Shown: positions 44,286 to 55,766 of the stretch, piece after piece
Numbering within the stretch: position 1 is the first letter of the stretch
Layout of the letters: every line of letters begins with the position of its first letter
Origin: Meconema thalassinum
Taxonomy: Eukaryota > Arthropoda > Insecta > Orthoptera > Tettigoniidae
Reading direction: 5' to 3'
Length of the DNA stretch: 64,000 nt
Assembly: GCA_946902985.2 (NCBI GenBank)
Contig: OX336388.2
Coordinates: forward strand, 128,714,346-128,778,345
Translations under genes and position numbers: made by a program
The notes under the pieces: model-generated
Seen by the model: the letters and a program-made list of their open reading frames with translations, nothing else
Told to the model about the DNA's origin: nothing
Databases searched by the model: none

Positions 44286-47200
44286 TGTTAGTTAAAAGGT
44301 ATTTAACCTAAACTATGTTAATTGGTGCTAATGAGAAATATATATATATATATTGTATTCACATACCGAGGTAGATTTTAACCTGATGCCGAAAATGTGC
44401 TGTAGCAGCTGTTATACAACAGTGCTGATTAAATTTGCTTAATTCTAAGTTGCGTTCCAAATGCAACTGCCTTACCTACTAGAATTTTGATGGCGTGCAA
44501 TGTGTAGGGGGGTATTGGGATTACGGGTGCCTACTAGGGCTTACCTCCGCCTTTGACTGTCGAAATACGCGAGCATGCGTATAGTTCCCAGGGACCTTCG
44601 CCCAATTTGCAGTGTGGTGTCGGTAATCCGAGTGACTACGCATGCAGATTGTGGTTTGGGCACTACGTTTCGTGCTCAACACGGCTCCTCCATTGGACCC
44701 GTACGTATAGTAGTTTGGAATTACCTTGCGCCTAGGAGGAGTTACCCCTACCTAGTGACCTCCCTTGCACATTGTCATCCATGTGTCTCATGGGGTTCTC
44801 CCCTTAATAACTAATTGTCGACATTACCTTATGATTAATTAATAAATAGTAATTAATAGAGTCCCGGGCGACTGCGCTGCTGAAGGGCTAACGCCTCGCC
44901 CGGCTATCCTGTTCATCGCCGTTGTACTTGCCTGTGTCGCCATCATTTTTCATTTATCATTTGTTGATATATTTATCATTGGGTTTGCCCACGAAACCCC
45001 TTTTGGCAGCTCGTTGCATACCTATTTAATATCTCTGGCCGCCCGGTGCGTGACCATTTAAGCTCTGGTGACTCGCTGTCAGCCATTCATGTGGGCACGG
45101 GCCCGAATGATCGCATTCATTCCATATTATTCATATTTCATGTATATTATTCATTATTTGTTGGTTATCATTTATTTGGTCGTTTTCACCCCGTCACGCG
45201 GTACGAGGACTTGGCGAATCTAGGATTGGTCCCGCTGAATCCTGAGATTCTTCTTCACTTCTGCGAGTAGAAGACTAACTTCCCGCCATAGAAGCTCTAC
45301 TTAACTTACATAATAACTAGGAGTCTAGTCCTTATGTGGTCGTCCCTAGGTTCATCTCCTGAGTCCGGTGCGGAGCTGGCTAAATCTCCCCCCGTCCGTC
45401 AAAAAGTCTCCCCTGCAGGTCTTGGCTTCGACGACCGTGGCGCATAGTGGGTGTAACTTTCCTTTGCCGAGGGGGTAGGCTAGACGCACCCCCGGTTTTG
45501 GCGTTTGCCCACGCCAGGCCATCAATGCTTCAACCTTACGTAGTTCCGTCTTTTTGGTCTGGGTCAGGATCTGTTGGCGTCTTGCCCCGTCCCTGCCTTT
45601 CTGTTTACGTCTCATCACCATTCAGTGTGACATCAGATTCCTTTTTTATTTAAAAAAAATTAGGTGTGATATGTAAGTAATTTACTGTGTGATCATGTAA
45701 ATTTTACAGTGTTCTGGGGTTGTAGAATCTTCTAAATGCATGGACTACTTTAGGCCTTCTGTCGCCAAGTCGGATTTCCAGCGATAATGCCTTGGTAATT
45801 TTCCGGAGGTGTTAGTAGGTTTTTATGGCGTTGGGTCCCTTGTTATTAGGATCCGGGGGTGTTATCTGCTGAATGGGCTTAAAGCGTGGTAGGAGAGGGT
45901 TGCGCATCGTTGGACTCCATGTTAATGGTGGCCGGGAGCCGGTGATGCTGCTAGGATATACTTACAGTGAGTGGACGGTGTAGGTACTTCCCAGGTGTTC
46001 AAAAATTTTAAAAATTCCATGCAGGTGTAGTAATAATAATAATATCCCTGGTATGTGGGTGGGATATTCCATGCATGAGGATGGATATGAGGCGTATCCG
46101 CTCTCATTCGAGGATAAGTATGAGCCGAGGTATAATAATTCTATGTCCCTTGCATGCGGGATTATTTAGTAAGAAAATATTTGTTAGTGTGAATGCGGCC
46201 TCATCTCTTTACATACAGATGTGCATTATCCTTAATTCTGTTTCCGACTCACCCCTAATACTCGGGTGTAGGCATTTAGAACCAGGGTGTAGTGTACCCA
46301 CTCTTTGGGTAGACGCATGCAGTCTATCAACCCCGATGTATATTTTGGCATGTAGTTTAGCTGTTTTTATGTGTCTGTTTGTTTGTGTTGAATAGTGTTG
46401 TTAGTGACAGGTTATGTAGGGAGAGGGGTGCCAAGATAGTATCCCGTAGCTAGTATTTTGGCCATTCTGATGGCGCTGTCCATCTCTGCTCCTGTCATCC
46501 TCACTTGGTCACTATTGGGTTTCTATCCGCTCCTTGGGAAGGTTAAGTGCGGTGACGCTTTGACGTCACGGCCTAATGTGGTCTCTCATTTATAATGTTG
46601 AGGTAGCAAGTGATTGTGAGTGTAGATGGACATGTCCTGATCGCCTATGATGGTTTTTTAAAGATAAAGAAAATACAAGAAGAGAAGTAGTTATTGGGGG
46701 GGGGTTGTTCCCTCAGGGAATCTGTCTGTATTCGCCCCTGATTAGTGGGCGCGTGTGGGAAAGACGTGGCCGTAACTGTGATTAGCGCAGCTGCGTGTGT
46801 ATGGCTGCGTTCCGCTACAGCACGCTGGCGGGTGGGCTGTTATCGGATAAGTTTTATCGTGTGTCGCATGGCTGATTGTCAGGTGGCGCGTGTGGCTTGT
46901 TAACATCCTTGTAAACATGCTCCTGTGGCCCTAAGATAAATCCGGCCTTTAGTATCTGTACATTGCTAAATGTTATACCTATTGTAACAGCGCTGAATCC
47001 TGTGTCAACTGTATGCTATTATTATTGTTTATTTTTGTGGTCGTGTCTGCATTTAATTGTCACTTCCGTTATAACAAGAGTGTCTGCCGACCGCAGTGTT
47101 GCAATGTGCTAGAATTCGCAACTCAGTGTTTTGTTGTGTTTTGTTTTCATGTCCTTGTATACGGGAAGTCTCTGATGTTACGTATGGCGGCCGACGGAAC

Positions 47201-47727
47201 GTGACTTTTGCCAATGTCCGTGTGTTGACATTGTTTGACATTCTGGGAGGGCCAATGTGTTAATCTGTCCTGTTTTTGCTACCGATGTTGTGTAGACATT
47301 TCTTCCGCAAGACCTTTGCCTTGTGTAACTGTCTGTAATTCATGTCTAAGAAGTCTATTGCCCATGTTCGGGGTATTCGAAATTTTGGCATGATTTCTGG
47401 CCATAAAAATGTGGTGTTACCTGTTTTGTGTCTGTGAGAGTGGCGTCCCCCGTATTTTAGGTGTTGGGCGCTATGGTTCAAAGGAAAGTGTGTTGTGGTC
47501 TCCGTAGGAGTCTGGCGCTTTCGGTACGGCCCCTATTGGTAGTCCCGGGGTCGCTAATGCCCTGGGTAGGCTGTTGTAGCGAGTACCTTGGCACGAATCT
47601 ATGCTCCTGTAGGTATGGTAAAGAACCTCCCTGTTATTATAATTGTGTGGCTCAACCGCTTATGTACTTGTATTGGCAACTCCAGCTATCTCATATGACA
47701 TCTAGCGGTAAAAATGAGAAACTTACC

Positions 47728-48690
47728 AAGTAGGGTACTTTTGTCACGTGTTGAACGTTTGTAATGGTTTCTTATATTGGTAAGCAGATCGTGGTAAATT
47801 CTTCGTGTCTTTATACATAAGTAATAAGTTTTACTCATTGATAGAGTGCAAAATGAGTAAAAGCAACGTATAATGCTCAGTTTACGGCTGAAAGTCGATG
47901 TATAAGAGGGCTGCGGATAATTGTTTTCATTGCTTTCCAAAAGATGCAAATAGCAATAGCCCAAAGGTGACGATACAAAATAAATAGGGCAACAGGAGTG
48001 GGTTGGCCCACTCACCACTACACTCACTGACGACAGGACGGGTTGTTCACTGTTACGGCGAGCCAAGCCGTACCAAGCCTACACCAGCCGAGGACAGTCA
48101 AGCTTCATCAGTCAGGTATCCTTCCCCGCTCCCTAGTTCATTTCCAATAACCCTACCAATCGCCTTCACCTCATTCTGCGATATCCGAGCCATTCCACTA
48201 CGAGTCATATAGGCCTAATTTGACTTCGCAGGGTAAATACCTACTCTGTGAGAACCTGCTACCAGTGCGATATTCAACACCAATCAAACCCACCTGCTAA
48301 CCATCGAAATCAAGCAATTCCTGTCTCCCCCGAGTTTTAATACAAGTTAAACTCAACCCATCGCCCTACCAAGCAGCAAATAATTTCTAGAGTTTATGGT
48401 ACAGTGAGCAAACTCAAATATAGCTTTTAAACGTAACAACGCCATGACTCGAACTGACCAAAAACAAATACCAGCAGACAACCGATGCTTGATAATATGC
48501 AATTAACACAAAATCCAGTGGAACACACAAATTAGATGACGTGTATCGCACAGTTATACATACATACACTTAAAAAATAACACTGCCATTATTTTAGGGA
48601 CCACATTTACCAATTATAACCGAAAAATAAAAAGTGTTCCATATCAAACGCGTGTTATTGATAATTTTTACCCTACTTATCCTGACCGAC
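47728..48690 (+). pseudogene. Probable P-type (THAP) element remnant in the giant LTR element
   Basis: The segment is A/C-rich on plus in a G/T-rich context. It is bounded by AAGTAGGGTA at about 47728 and its complement TACCCTACTT at about 48669. A frame beginning MSKSNV near 47851 reads like a THAP start with a CSVYG block and, near 47921-47950, HCFPKDAN, a frequent THAP core. Two stops fall within it. No further transposase is readable and a clean target duplication was not found. I regard it as a decayed short element. Confidence 0.5.
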
Positions 48691-49792
48691 CGCAGCGCCC
48701 CAAGTGTTAGTTTGAGTTGCCAATACGGTCCTATTGCAATGCCTTTGCCACCTCTAGTGCATGTTTAAAGCGTGTACTCTGTGATAACATGCCATTTATA
48801 TATAATTTAAACAGTCTAATGCCTATTTCCATTCTTGGCTTCCTTCTATGGGGAACAATGTCTGTATGGGACCCTATGGTTTTTTCTGTAGGGGATGGTG
48901 TATGGATGCTATTTGTGCGACGGTACTCGTGTAATTGTCTGTGAGTGATCTTTCGTCGGTCGACAATTCTTGTTTTCCACGGTGTCCGCTCTTATTGGGC
49001 ATTCGGATCCACGATCCCGTGTAATACTCCGTGTTTCATGTCTGCGTTGTCTGTTGGGATTTGTGCGTCCCTAGAGTGGCTTCTGATTGTGTTTTCGCGC
49101 CAAAAATGCCATTGTTTAGCTTTCTTTTTTTTGGCACGTTTGTATTGTGTTTCTGTGTGGTTGTTCACGCCTTGGATTAAGGCCTTGGTATTACAATTTT
49201 TGTATTTTATGTCCCATGGCACGTGTATTGTATTTTTGCGCCACGCGTATGAAAGATACGTTAGTGTAGGTATATTCTGCCATTCGGAACGACCCTCGTA
49301 CCCTAATTTTGGGAGTTATCCAGCTTTGAAAACAGCGTGAATCACTGTGTGTGTTATAGCCAGAGCTAGAGCGCTCGTAGGTTGTTTGCGGCTGGTGAAG
49401 GTCGCATGATTATGTGTGTGTCTTATCGCTGACCTGGCGATGGTATTAAGTTACAACCGTGCAGGAAATACTTTGCTTGCTTGTCGGGCGGCCCGCTCGC
49501 CATATGTGCCAAGACAATGTGTGTAGGTTTGTTGACACGTCTTTCTGATGTCTGGGTATACAGCGCGTCTTGGCTCCCCGTAATGGAAAAGAACCTCCCT
49601 CTCTGTATGTTTGTGTCCCCAAATTTTGTGTCGTTGTAAGCGTGGGGCGAATATATTCCTGTTAGTGGTAACTAGATGTCGTTATGTATGTGTGTCTCCG
49701 GACCGCTAGTTGCGGTTTGGTGATTAGGTGTCGGAAGTGGTTTTATTATTTTGTGCGTATGAATTCCCGTTAGTGTGACTGTCCCTTATTAT

Positions 49793-49867
49793 TCTATCCT
49801 TCAATTGGATAGTTACCTGACCTTGTATTCCTGGTATTCAGGAGGTCGCGGGTTCGAGACCGTCTTT
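49793..49867 (+). repeat. tRNA-like remnant
   Basis: TTGGATAGTTACC resembles an A box and GCGGGTTCGAGACC at about 49845-49858 is a good B box. CCTGACCT and AGGAGGTC could form an anticodon-stem-like pair with an inserted loop. No acceptor stem closes it, so it is a remnant of a tRNA pseudogene or SINE head. Confidence 0.45.
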
Positions 49868-50112
49868 GTCCAGAGTAATTATTCCTGGTGCCTTTTAGGC
49901 CTGTGTCTCCGGGACAGTTTTGTCAGTGTTACTGATGTTTTGTGGCAATTTGAGCTTACTGTGTGCCTTCCAGAAATATGTGGGTTTTCTCAAAGTCTGG
50001 GATTTTCACCCTATGGTGTTTATGTTTAGTTTGAGCGCTATTATGGCGGTCGAGAAAAATTCATGCTATAGGCCGTGTAATAAATAGCGTATACCTATGG
50101 GTCAAATATATA

Positions 50113-50767
50113 CAGTTCAACTTGGATGATTCGAACCTCACGGGAATAGTAAAAAAAATTGAATTATCCAAAATTCGAATTAAGAAAGAAAGAGTAGAGA
50201 AAATACATTGTATTACGTTTACATAGTGCTTTACGTTCACTAAAGCAAATTAACAAACGATGGTACTTTATAAAGATTGTACCGTAAATAATTTCAAAAG
50301 TTTCAAATGGAAGTGAAACCTGAGTGTACTATTCACCTATTTGACGCCGTTAGTAAGGCAGTAATCTAGTTATGTCTCAGAGAAATCTACTATTTTTCAA
50401 AAATAGTTTGAAATTCTTACTGTTTCTTACGATTAAGGCTCTCAGCCATCACAAGAGAATCTAGCAAATTGCAGGAGCGGAAAATAGAACAACTTAGTCA
50501 TTTCAACTTAGAAAGACCCGCCTAAGCTCTGTGCTGTGGTTTGTTGCTTAGGCTGCATTCGGGACAGTTCTTTCCGGACCTGAGCCGCGTGGCCCAACTG
50601 ATTGGCTTCCGCTTGGCTTTGTACATTAAAAACTTTGAATTGTCCAGAATATACTTTGAATTAACCACGATTATAAACCGTTGATGGCCTATAAAATGCT
50701 AGGGGCCAATAAAATAAATTAAGAAAAATTTTGAATTATATAATTTTGAGTTAGCCACGTTCCACTA
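50113..50767. mobile_element. pogo/Tc1-like MITE with TA target site
   Basis: An AT-rich 655-bp segment bounded by TA. Its left end starts CAGTTCAACTTGGATGATTC and its right end, read inverted, starts TAGTGGAACGTGGCTAACTC, an imperfect inverted repeat. Multiple GAATTA/TGAATT words lie within. The general look matches pogo/Tigger derivatives, whose ends begin CAGT(G)GAAC. No transposase frame is present. Confidence 0.6.
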
Positions 50768-51052
50768 TATATACGTGTAAAATGTATAGTTTTGTGCATG
50801 AGTCCCTGCGTGTCTGCCGTTTGCAGGGGTGGAAACTGTCCTTTGTGTATCAATTGTAGTGTTTCCCCCATGTAAAAGAACCTACTCGTGTGTATGCTTG
50901 TGATGTAAGTGACATTAGTGTATGTTATATTCCTGGTGAAAGTTGTTATCCACGTCCGAGCGTCATTGCTCGAGAAGGTGAATACTTTCGCCCTATCACT
51001 AAGGCGTAGGCCCCTAATACCCATTGGGGTGCTTCTTTACTATTTTCTGGAG

Positions 51053-51810
51053 GGGTTCGTAGCAAAGTAAGTCTGGGCCTACTTTCACCGTAGTGCCTGG
51101 ATATTGGCCTGAGTGTGCTTGTGTCTGAGGGGCTGATTGCACTCCGCGCTGCCCTAGCAGTGTTTATAGGGGTGTGTGTCCACCTGTCTGCCTGGCCTCG
51201 TGGGGTAGGTAATAACACCTTCCTTATGCCCCGTGTATTGTGTGTCTGCGCCTGGACAGTGTTCACAGGCGTACGTTTTGCACCCTGAGGGGCTGAAGGC
51301 AACACCCTCTTATGTATTTGCACCTGGGGTACACATGCTAGTGCCCGCTTCCATTCTGGCAAAATTGCCCTTTAAACTAGGGGTAAAGGCCGTGTAATTG
51401 CCTGTGATTGCCCTGGCGATGTATTGGAGTGTAGTCTAACCGATTTCTGGCCTATGGCCACGGTAGACTCCTGCCCTTGTGTTTGCCTATGTGTGTAGGT
51501 TTGTGTGGGCTTAATGTGCTGTGGCACGGGCTCTATGTCCTCAGCCTATGACATGGTTACCTCCCGGTTTCTCCCTGTGTTACGGTGTGTGCCTGAGAGT
51601 CCTGGCGTCAACTCCCTCTCGTTCGTCCGTTCCGAGGGGGTTGGCGTAAGTTCTGCCCTTCGTCCTGGCAAAATTGCCTCCCGAACCGGAGCTGAGGGCC
51701 GTGTGTTCATGTGAGCTTGGCCCTGTAGTGTGTTGGAGTCTAACCTGGCCGTTTTCTGAACTGTGGCCACGGCGAACTCCTTCCCCTGTGTCTTGCTAGT
51801 GTCTGAGATG
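51053..51810 (-). repeat. About 309-bp degenerate tandem repeats at the gag C-terminus
   Basis: CTGGCAAAATTGCC recurs at 51356 and 51665, and a TGGAGT..CTAACC..GGCC..TGGCCACGG block recurs at about 51425-51470 and 51731-51775. The spacing is near 309 bases, a multiple of three. The first unit is still in the gag frame; the second has a stop. Parts of a third are visible to 51053. Confidence 0.7.
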
Positions 51811-52301
51811 GACATCCGTGCGAATTGCTGCGTTAGCGTATCTATGCTTATGTCCTCTCTAGGCTGGGCTGGTGGCCCTACCATGAACTCAAAAATGGCC
51901 TTGTTAGCCTGGAGCTCCCTATATTCTTCCCAAATTTGGGCGTACTGCCTATTGAGGCATATGGCCTGTTCGGCAACTTTGGTGCCATTAGTCCCTATCC
52001 GTTGGTGTTCCCTAATGATTGTTTCCCATTGCTGGAACATGAATTCGTGTCGGCAGTGTAGTTGCCAGTGTGCCTTAATGATTTGTGTACGGAGGGTGGG
52101 GATTTTCGCTCGAATCTTGCGATTCCTGGCGCTGCGGAGTGGCCGGACAAGTGCCCTTATAATTCGCATATACTGGGCGTGCAGTAGTTGCTGAAACCTT
52201 CTGAGGTAGTCCTGTCTTGTCTCAAAGACCTTGTGCCAGCCAATTAACTCCTGGTACTCCCCAATGCTCCTCAGCACAGCTAGACGGTATAGAGGGGCCA
52301 T
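51546..52301 (-). CDS. Gag-like protein of the giant LTR element
   Basis: A 251-codon minus-strand frame starting about 250 bases inside the primer site, the place expected for gag. Residues 1-165 are charged and rich in Arg, Gln and Leu with heptad-like spacing, consistent with helices or a coiled coil. From about 190 on it is Pro/Thr/Arg-rich, of the type seen in nucleic-acid-binding tails, and this tail is encoded by the first unit of a 309-bp repeat. No CCHC knuckle and no protease motif are present. I do not recognise the family by sequence. The gag assignment rests on position, composition and the absence of other candidates. It could instead be a unique accessory protein. Confidence 0.55.
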   Translation of the reverse strand: MAPLYRLAVLRSIGEYQELIGWHKVFETRQDYLRRFQQLLHAQYMRIIRALVRPLRSARNRKIRAKIPTLRTQIIKAHWQLHCRHEFMFQQWETIIREHQRIGTNGTKVAEQAICLNRQYAQIWEEYRELQANKAIFEFMVGPPAQPREDISIDTLTQQFARMSISDTSKTQGKEFAVATVQKTARLDSNTLQGQAHMNTRPSAPVREAILPGRRAELTPTPSERTNERELTPGLSGTHRNTGRNREVTMS

Positions 52302-52545
52302 GCTGGATCAAGTGTATGTATAAAAAAGAACTGTGGGTATTTTGCAATGTATTATGTTTCTGATGCTTTCCAGGGGGTGGGGGTGGGTGGGTTGATTAAA
52401 ATTTCCCTTGTATTTCTAGAGTGGAGGGATAAGAGAAAAAAAATAATAATGCTGTCTTCAAAAAAAAACTAACGCTTGGCTGTGTGCGGTACGGGTCATT
52501 CTACCACGAGGGCTCGTTGTATGAGTCCTACCCTTATTGTGCGTG

Positions 52546-52563
52546 GTAGTAGCGCCTCCACCA
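52546..52563 (-). promoter_or_regulatory. Primer binding site of the giant LTR element
   Basis: On plus, the stretch ends GTAGCGCCTCCACCA, i.e. a tRNA 3' end with CCA. Read on minus this is a primer site starting TGGTGG four bases past the 5' LTR. The tRNA was not identified. Confidence 0.7.
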
Positions 52564-52567
52564 AATA

Positions 52568-53437
52568 TGTTTTAATCCCTTGGTTGGGGGGTAGTTTGGG
52601 ATAAAACACGCTTTCTGTTACTGTGCTAATTTGGAAGGTTGTTCCTAAATGAGAGTAGCTTCCCGTAGCTGGGAAAGCTTACTAGTGTAGTGTGTTGTTT
52701 GGTGTTTAATCTCTAGGGGATGTTCCTGCAAAGATGCAAGTGTTTATTGGGGGATGGATCTCTAAATACAGGCTACTGTACTGGCCTGCCAGCTGGGCGG
52801 AACAGTAAACGTGCAATGTCAGCGGCTCGATGCTAGGCAGTCGAGTCGCGTGCGGGAAGCACAATGGAGTCTGACCAAGCAATTACTGGCTACTACGGTC
52901 ACGGACAATCGTGACGAAGGTCAGGCGGGGTATTAGGACGTGACGAGGAGTGTAATTAGTAAATGCAAGTGTGGTTTACTGACCATGTGTTTATTTGGTC
53001 AGTAGATGTGAATTGGTAAGTCCCACTTGGGGAATGTAGACAAGTATACAATTGGTGTGTACAAATTAGGGGTAGGTGTTCACAAAATAAAGGATTCTGA
53101 GCACTACTGACTCTCACCTGATGATGAAACTGGAACAGACGTCGGCTAGGGCCGCTGGCGACGCACACTGTATAACAGATAATGGCTCCAGTTAGGACTC
53201 CACTTCTTATACTTTTAGGTGCTGCGTGGTCAGCATTACGTCACTGTAGCTGCCCCAGATAGTTGTTGATGTAGATGTTTATGTACGTGTTGCAAGTAGT
53301 TGGCTAACCTCCCGAGCTGGGTGGCCGCCTCTTGCCGTGTATGGATAATGTTCTGGTCTTATGGTGTTGCCAGTTGGGGTGGTTTTGGTAAAAGATGGGG
53401 GTGGCTCCCAGGTGGTACTGCCCCCCGGGCCTGTACA
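52568..53437 (-). repeat. 5' LTR of the giant LTR element
   Basis: 870 bases, about 99% identical by eye to 41818-42688; followed by ATAC. Confidence 0.92.
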
Positions 53438-53556
53438 ATACTTCAAAACGGGAGGAAACAAACTACTGTAAATTTCTGCTATAACACTTGGAATTCAAAA
53501 GTTGGAAGACCTTAGCGATGTCATGCTGTTTTACTCGATTATCCTGTTGTTTCATG

Positions 53557-53661
53557 ATGGGACGTCTAAACACGTACCAATGGCAAATGCCGTTTATCGC
53601 GATTGGACATTATCCAGATCAGAGATAATCGGGATCGCCACCGAGACGTCTAATAAATGGG
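53557..53661. mobile_element. Candidate MITE with GACGTC termini
   Basis: About 105 bases from GGGACGTCTAAACACG to GAGACGTCTAATAAATGGGGTA. The right end, inverted, resembles 37388-37410, and the left end resembles 41231-41244. Internal ATCGCGAT and GATAATC words also recur near 41260-41340. The family limits are not certain, because its two ends are more alike in direct than in inverted orientation. Confidence 0.45.
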
Positions 53662-53826
53662 GTATTAGATCATAAACCCAATAAATGGCTGATGACGTCA
53701 CGTTGTTGAAACCAACATCTCGATCAGCTGACTAAAGGGAACTGCGGTAGTTTGGAGCACTGAAATACTACACGTGATGATAGAATTGGGTTATTTAAAG
53801 TGAGTTCTATTCATTACCAGGTCAGA

Positions 53827-54244
53827 ATGGTGTATTACTGTGTCGCGTATGGATGTAAGGAGACGTTTAAAACAGGATCGGGCCTTTCTTTCCATGAAAA
53901 ATCCACAACCTGCTTCCAGTCTCCGACCGGGTCAGGAATGGAATGAATGAAGCCCCCATCTAGCGGCGAGGATATGGACTGTGCCGGCTGCCGAGGCCTG
54001 ACGCACTCCTCTGGGGCAATGATTAAATGAATGACAGATGAAATGAAATGATAGTGGAGAGTGTTTCTGGAATGAAATTTTGACAGGGAAAACCGGAGTA
54101 CCCGGAGAAAAACCTGTCTGCCTCCGTTTTGTCCAGCACAGATCTCACATGGAGTGACCGGGATTTGAACCACGGACCCAGCGATGAGAGGCCGACGTGC
54201 TGCCGCCTAAGCCACGGAGGCTTTTGCCTTTCTTTCCATACGTA
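53827..54244 (+). pseudogene. THAP-domain first exon, interrupted by a SINE
   Basis: The ATG at 53827 opens MVYYCVAYGCKETFKTGSG followed by LSFH, the first half of a THAP zinc finger (C-x4-C and the SFH core). At 53896 a family B SINE is inserted. Right after its target duplication the next bases are ACGTATGTTA, where GTATGT is a good splice donor at about 54243. So this looks like the first coding exon of a P-type transposase whose later exons were deleted. No matching downstream exon is seen before the right end of the element. Confidence 0.7.
53896..54225 (-). mobile_element. tRNA-derived SINE (family B), copy 2
   Basis: Reverse complement of the SINE at 36857-37189, differing at only a handful of bases. 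The head with A and B boxes is at the right end (about 54150-54222). The duplication GCCTTTCTTTCCAT flanks it (53882-53895 and 54226-54239). Confidence 0.93.
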
Positions 54245-55130
54245 TGTTAATTCATTGCTATATAACCCTAACATTCTTTACTTAATTACTTGCATTTCTT
54301 TAGCCTACGTTTCCTCTTAACTCCGAAACACGGAAGAAAAATAAATAACATGAAAATGCTGGAATTTATTATAAATTATTATATTTTACCCTATCCCTTA
54401 CTCCACTGGACAGGCCTGTATTTATGATCGAAGGTATCAAGTATTTACATGTCCATAGGCTAGACGTTTTTCTTGGTGTTTTGTTGAGACTGCTAGTAAA
54501 TGTATCTCTGAACATAAAAATGCTTTATGTCCCTATGCTGGATTAAGAGTAGTGTGGACTACACAATGCAGTCGTCAATCATGTTCAGTGTCAAATGGCA
54601 GGTTATTATGCTACAGATGTGACGGCGTAGTGTTCGATAATAAATATTAAACGTAAGTTATGGACAGTGCGTTTGGTTGAGGGAATTTTGAGATTCTTCT
54701 AGGATAGGCTACATTGCATCCCTAAATTAGTCAATTCTTCGTAGAATTTCAGAATTCTGGGTTATTTTTGCGAAGGTTTCTATGATTCATGGAAAATGGA
54801 ATTTGAAAGGAAACAGTTCATTGATTTAAATATTTTCCTACGTAGCAAATGTAATGTATAGTTGTTAAAAACCAACGCTTACTAAATCTATAAACTACCT
54901 TATTTCCATTTGCCCATGTTGTTTTGTTCACTTTCATAAAATACTGAAGTGGAAAGGTAACGCTGAATGAGAGCTCATCGTACGATAAAATGTTCTTACG
55001 TGCCGGTACTGAAATTAGCCAAAATACATTTTCTAATGATGAAGAATAATTTGGGAAATGATGTAGTAAGTTAATAGATTGAACTAATTTTTGAAGCTTT
55101 CGGGCGTAAAATCGAAAATGACCAGCTAGA
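54245..55130. other. Noncoding interior of the P-like element
   Basis: AT-rich; no frames, RNA genes or repeats that I can support. Confidence 0.5.
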
Positions 55131-55367
55131 CAAACACAATTCTGTTCAAAAATCAGTTGGCCTAATTAAGAGTTGGATTTGTTATTAAGTATTTACAAGA
55201 GGGGATCCTGGATGTATGAGTATTACGGAACACGACAGCCACTTTTTATACAAACACAATTCTGTTCAAAAATCAGTAGGCATAATTCAGAGTTGGATGT
55301 GTTATCAATTATTTACAAGATCGGATCCTGGATGTATGAGTATTACGGAACACGACAGCCACTTTTA
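55131..55367. repeat. Two-unit 120-bp tandem duplication
   Basis: CAAACACAATTCTGTTCAAA starts at 55131 and again at 55251; the two units share about 93% of bases. The period is 40 codons, so a 72-codon frame spans both units, but it has no other sign of being coding. It lies about 200 bases inside the right end of the P-like element. Confidence 0.9.
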
Positions 55368-55766
55368 ACACCAAATATGTTACATTCTTAAGCTTTGCTA
55401 CCTTCCGGTACGTAAAGAAACATGCGATGCTTTTCCCAATGCCGTATAAATTACGAAAACGTGTGTTTAAACCCTCATTAAAAATCATTTCCTCACATAC
55501 TCCTATCACCTTCCATTAAGAGGTCCTCTGTTTACCCTTCAATCAGCTGATCGAGATGTTGGTTTCACGTCACAGTACAGGCGCAGTGTGGCAATGCGCA
55601 CTCTATTGTATTTATGCTCGAAGAAATAAACAGTGTCATCACTTCCCTCTCTTAACATTGTCGTTCATGGTCATGCCACTGTGTGGCGCGGAAGTCGCTC
55701 CTCACCTCAACACGTGTGAAACCCACGAGGTTAGTACTGTAATATCCTGCGCGCGAGAAGTCATAT

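Larger units (their letters stand above)
42701..51000. other. Internal region without recognisable genes
   Basis: About 8.3 kb with only short frames on both strands, none with a motif I recognise, apart from the repeats and insertions listed separately. The plus strand is G/T-rich through most of it. A composition break at about 47730-48690 (A/C-rich on plus) marks one insertion. Confidence 0.6.
41818..53437 (-). mobile_element. Giant non-autonomous LTR retrotransposon (gag-like ORF only)
   Basis: LTRs of 871 and 870 bases (41818-42688 and 52568-53437) differ at about six sites and one G-run length. ATAC flanks both ends (41814-41817 and 53438-53441). Orientation is minus: a tRNA-complementary primer site beginning TGGTGGAGGCGC lies inside the right LTR, and a GAGGGGGTCT purine tract abuts the left LTR. 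The interior of 9.9 kb carries one sizeable minus-strand ORF in the gag position (51546-52301) and no recognisable protease, RT or integrase. Much of the interior is strand-biased (G/T-rich on plus). Young LTRs with no pol imply mobilisation in trans, comparable to plant LARD or TR-GAG elements; that comparison is inference. Confidence 0.85.
53702..55566 (+). mobile_element. Short P-superfamily-like element with a THAP first exon
   Basis: Inverted ends of about 33 bp share GAAACCAACATCTCGATCAG (53708 onward; inverse ending at 55566), with two mismatches in the inner part. ACGTCAC occurs on both outer sides (53695-53701 and 55567-55573), a 7-bp duplication like that of the P element at 23151. 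About six bases at the left tip have no partner on the right, so the exact tip is unsure. Inside are the start of a THAP gene (53827), a SINE (53896-54225) and a 120-bp tandem duplication near the right end. No catalytic transposase region is visible, so it is an internally deleted, non-autonomous copy. Confidence 0.75.

Noticed and set aside
48945..49340. 131-codon plus-strand frame in the giant LTR element
   Set aside because: Hydrophobic, Cys-rich composition typical of noncoding G/T-rich DNA; wrong strand for the element; no motif.
51763..52194. 143-codon plus-strand frame
   Set aside because: Shadow of the minus-strand gag-like ORF at 51546-52301.
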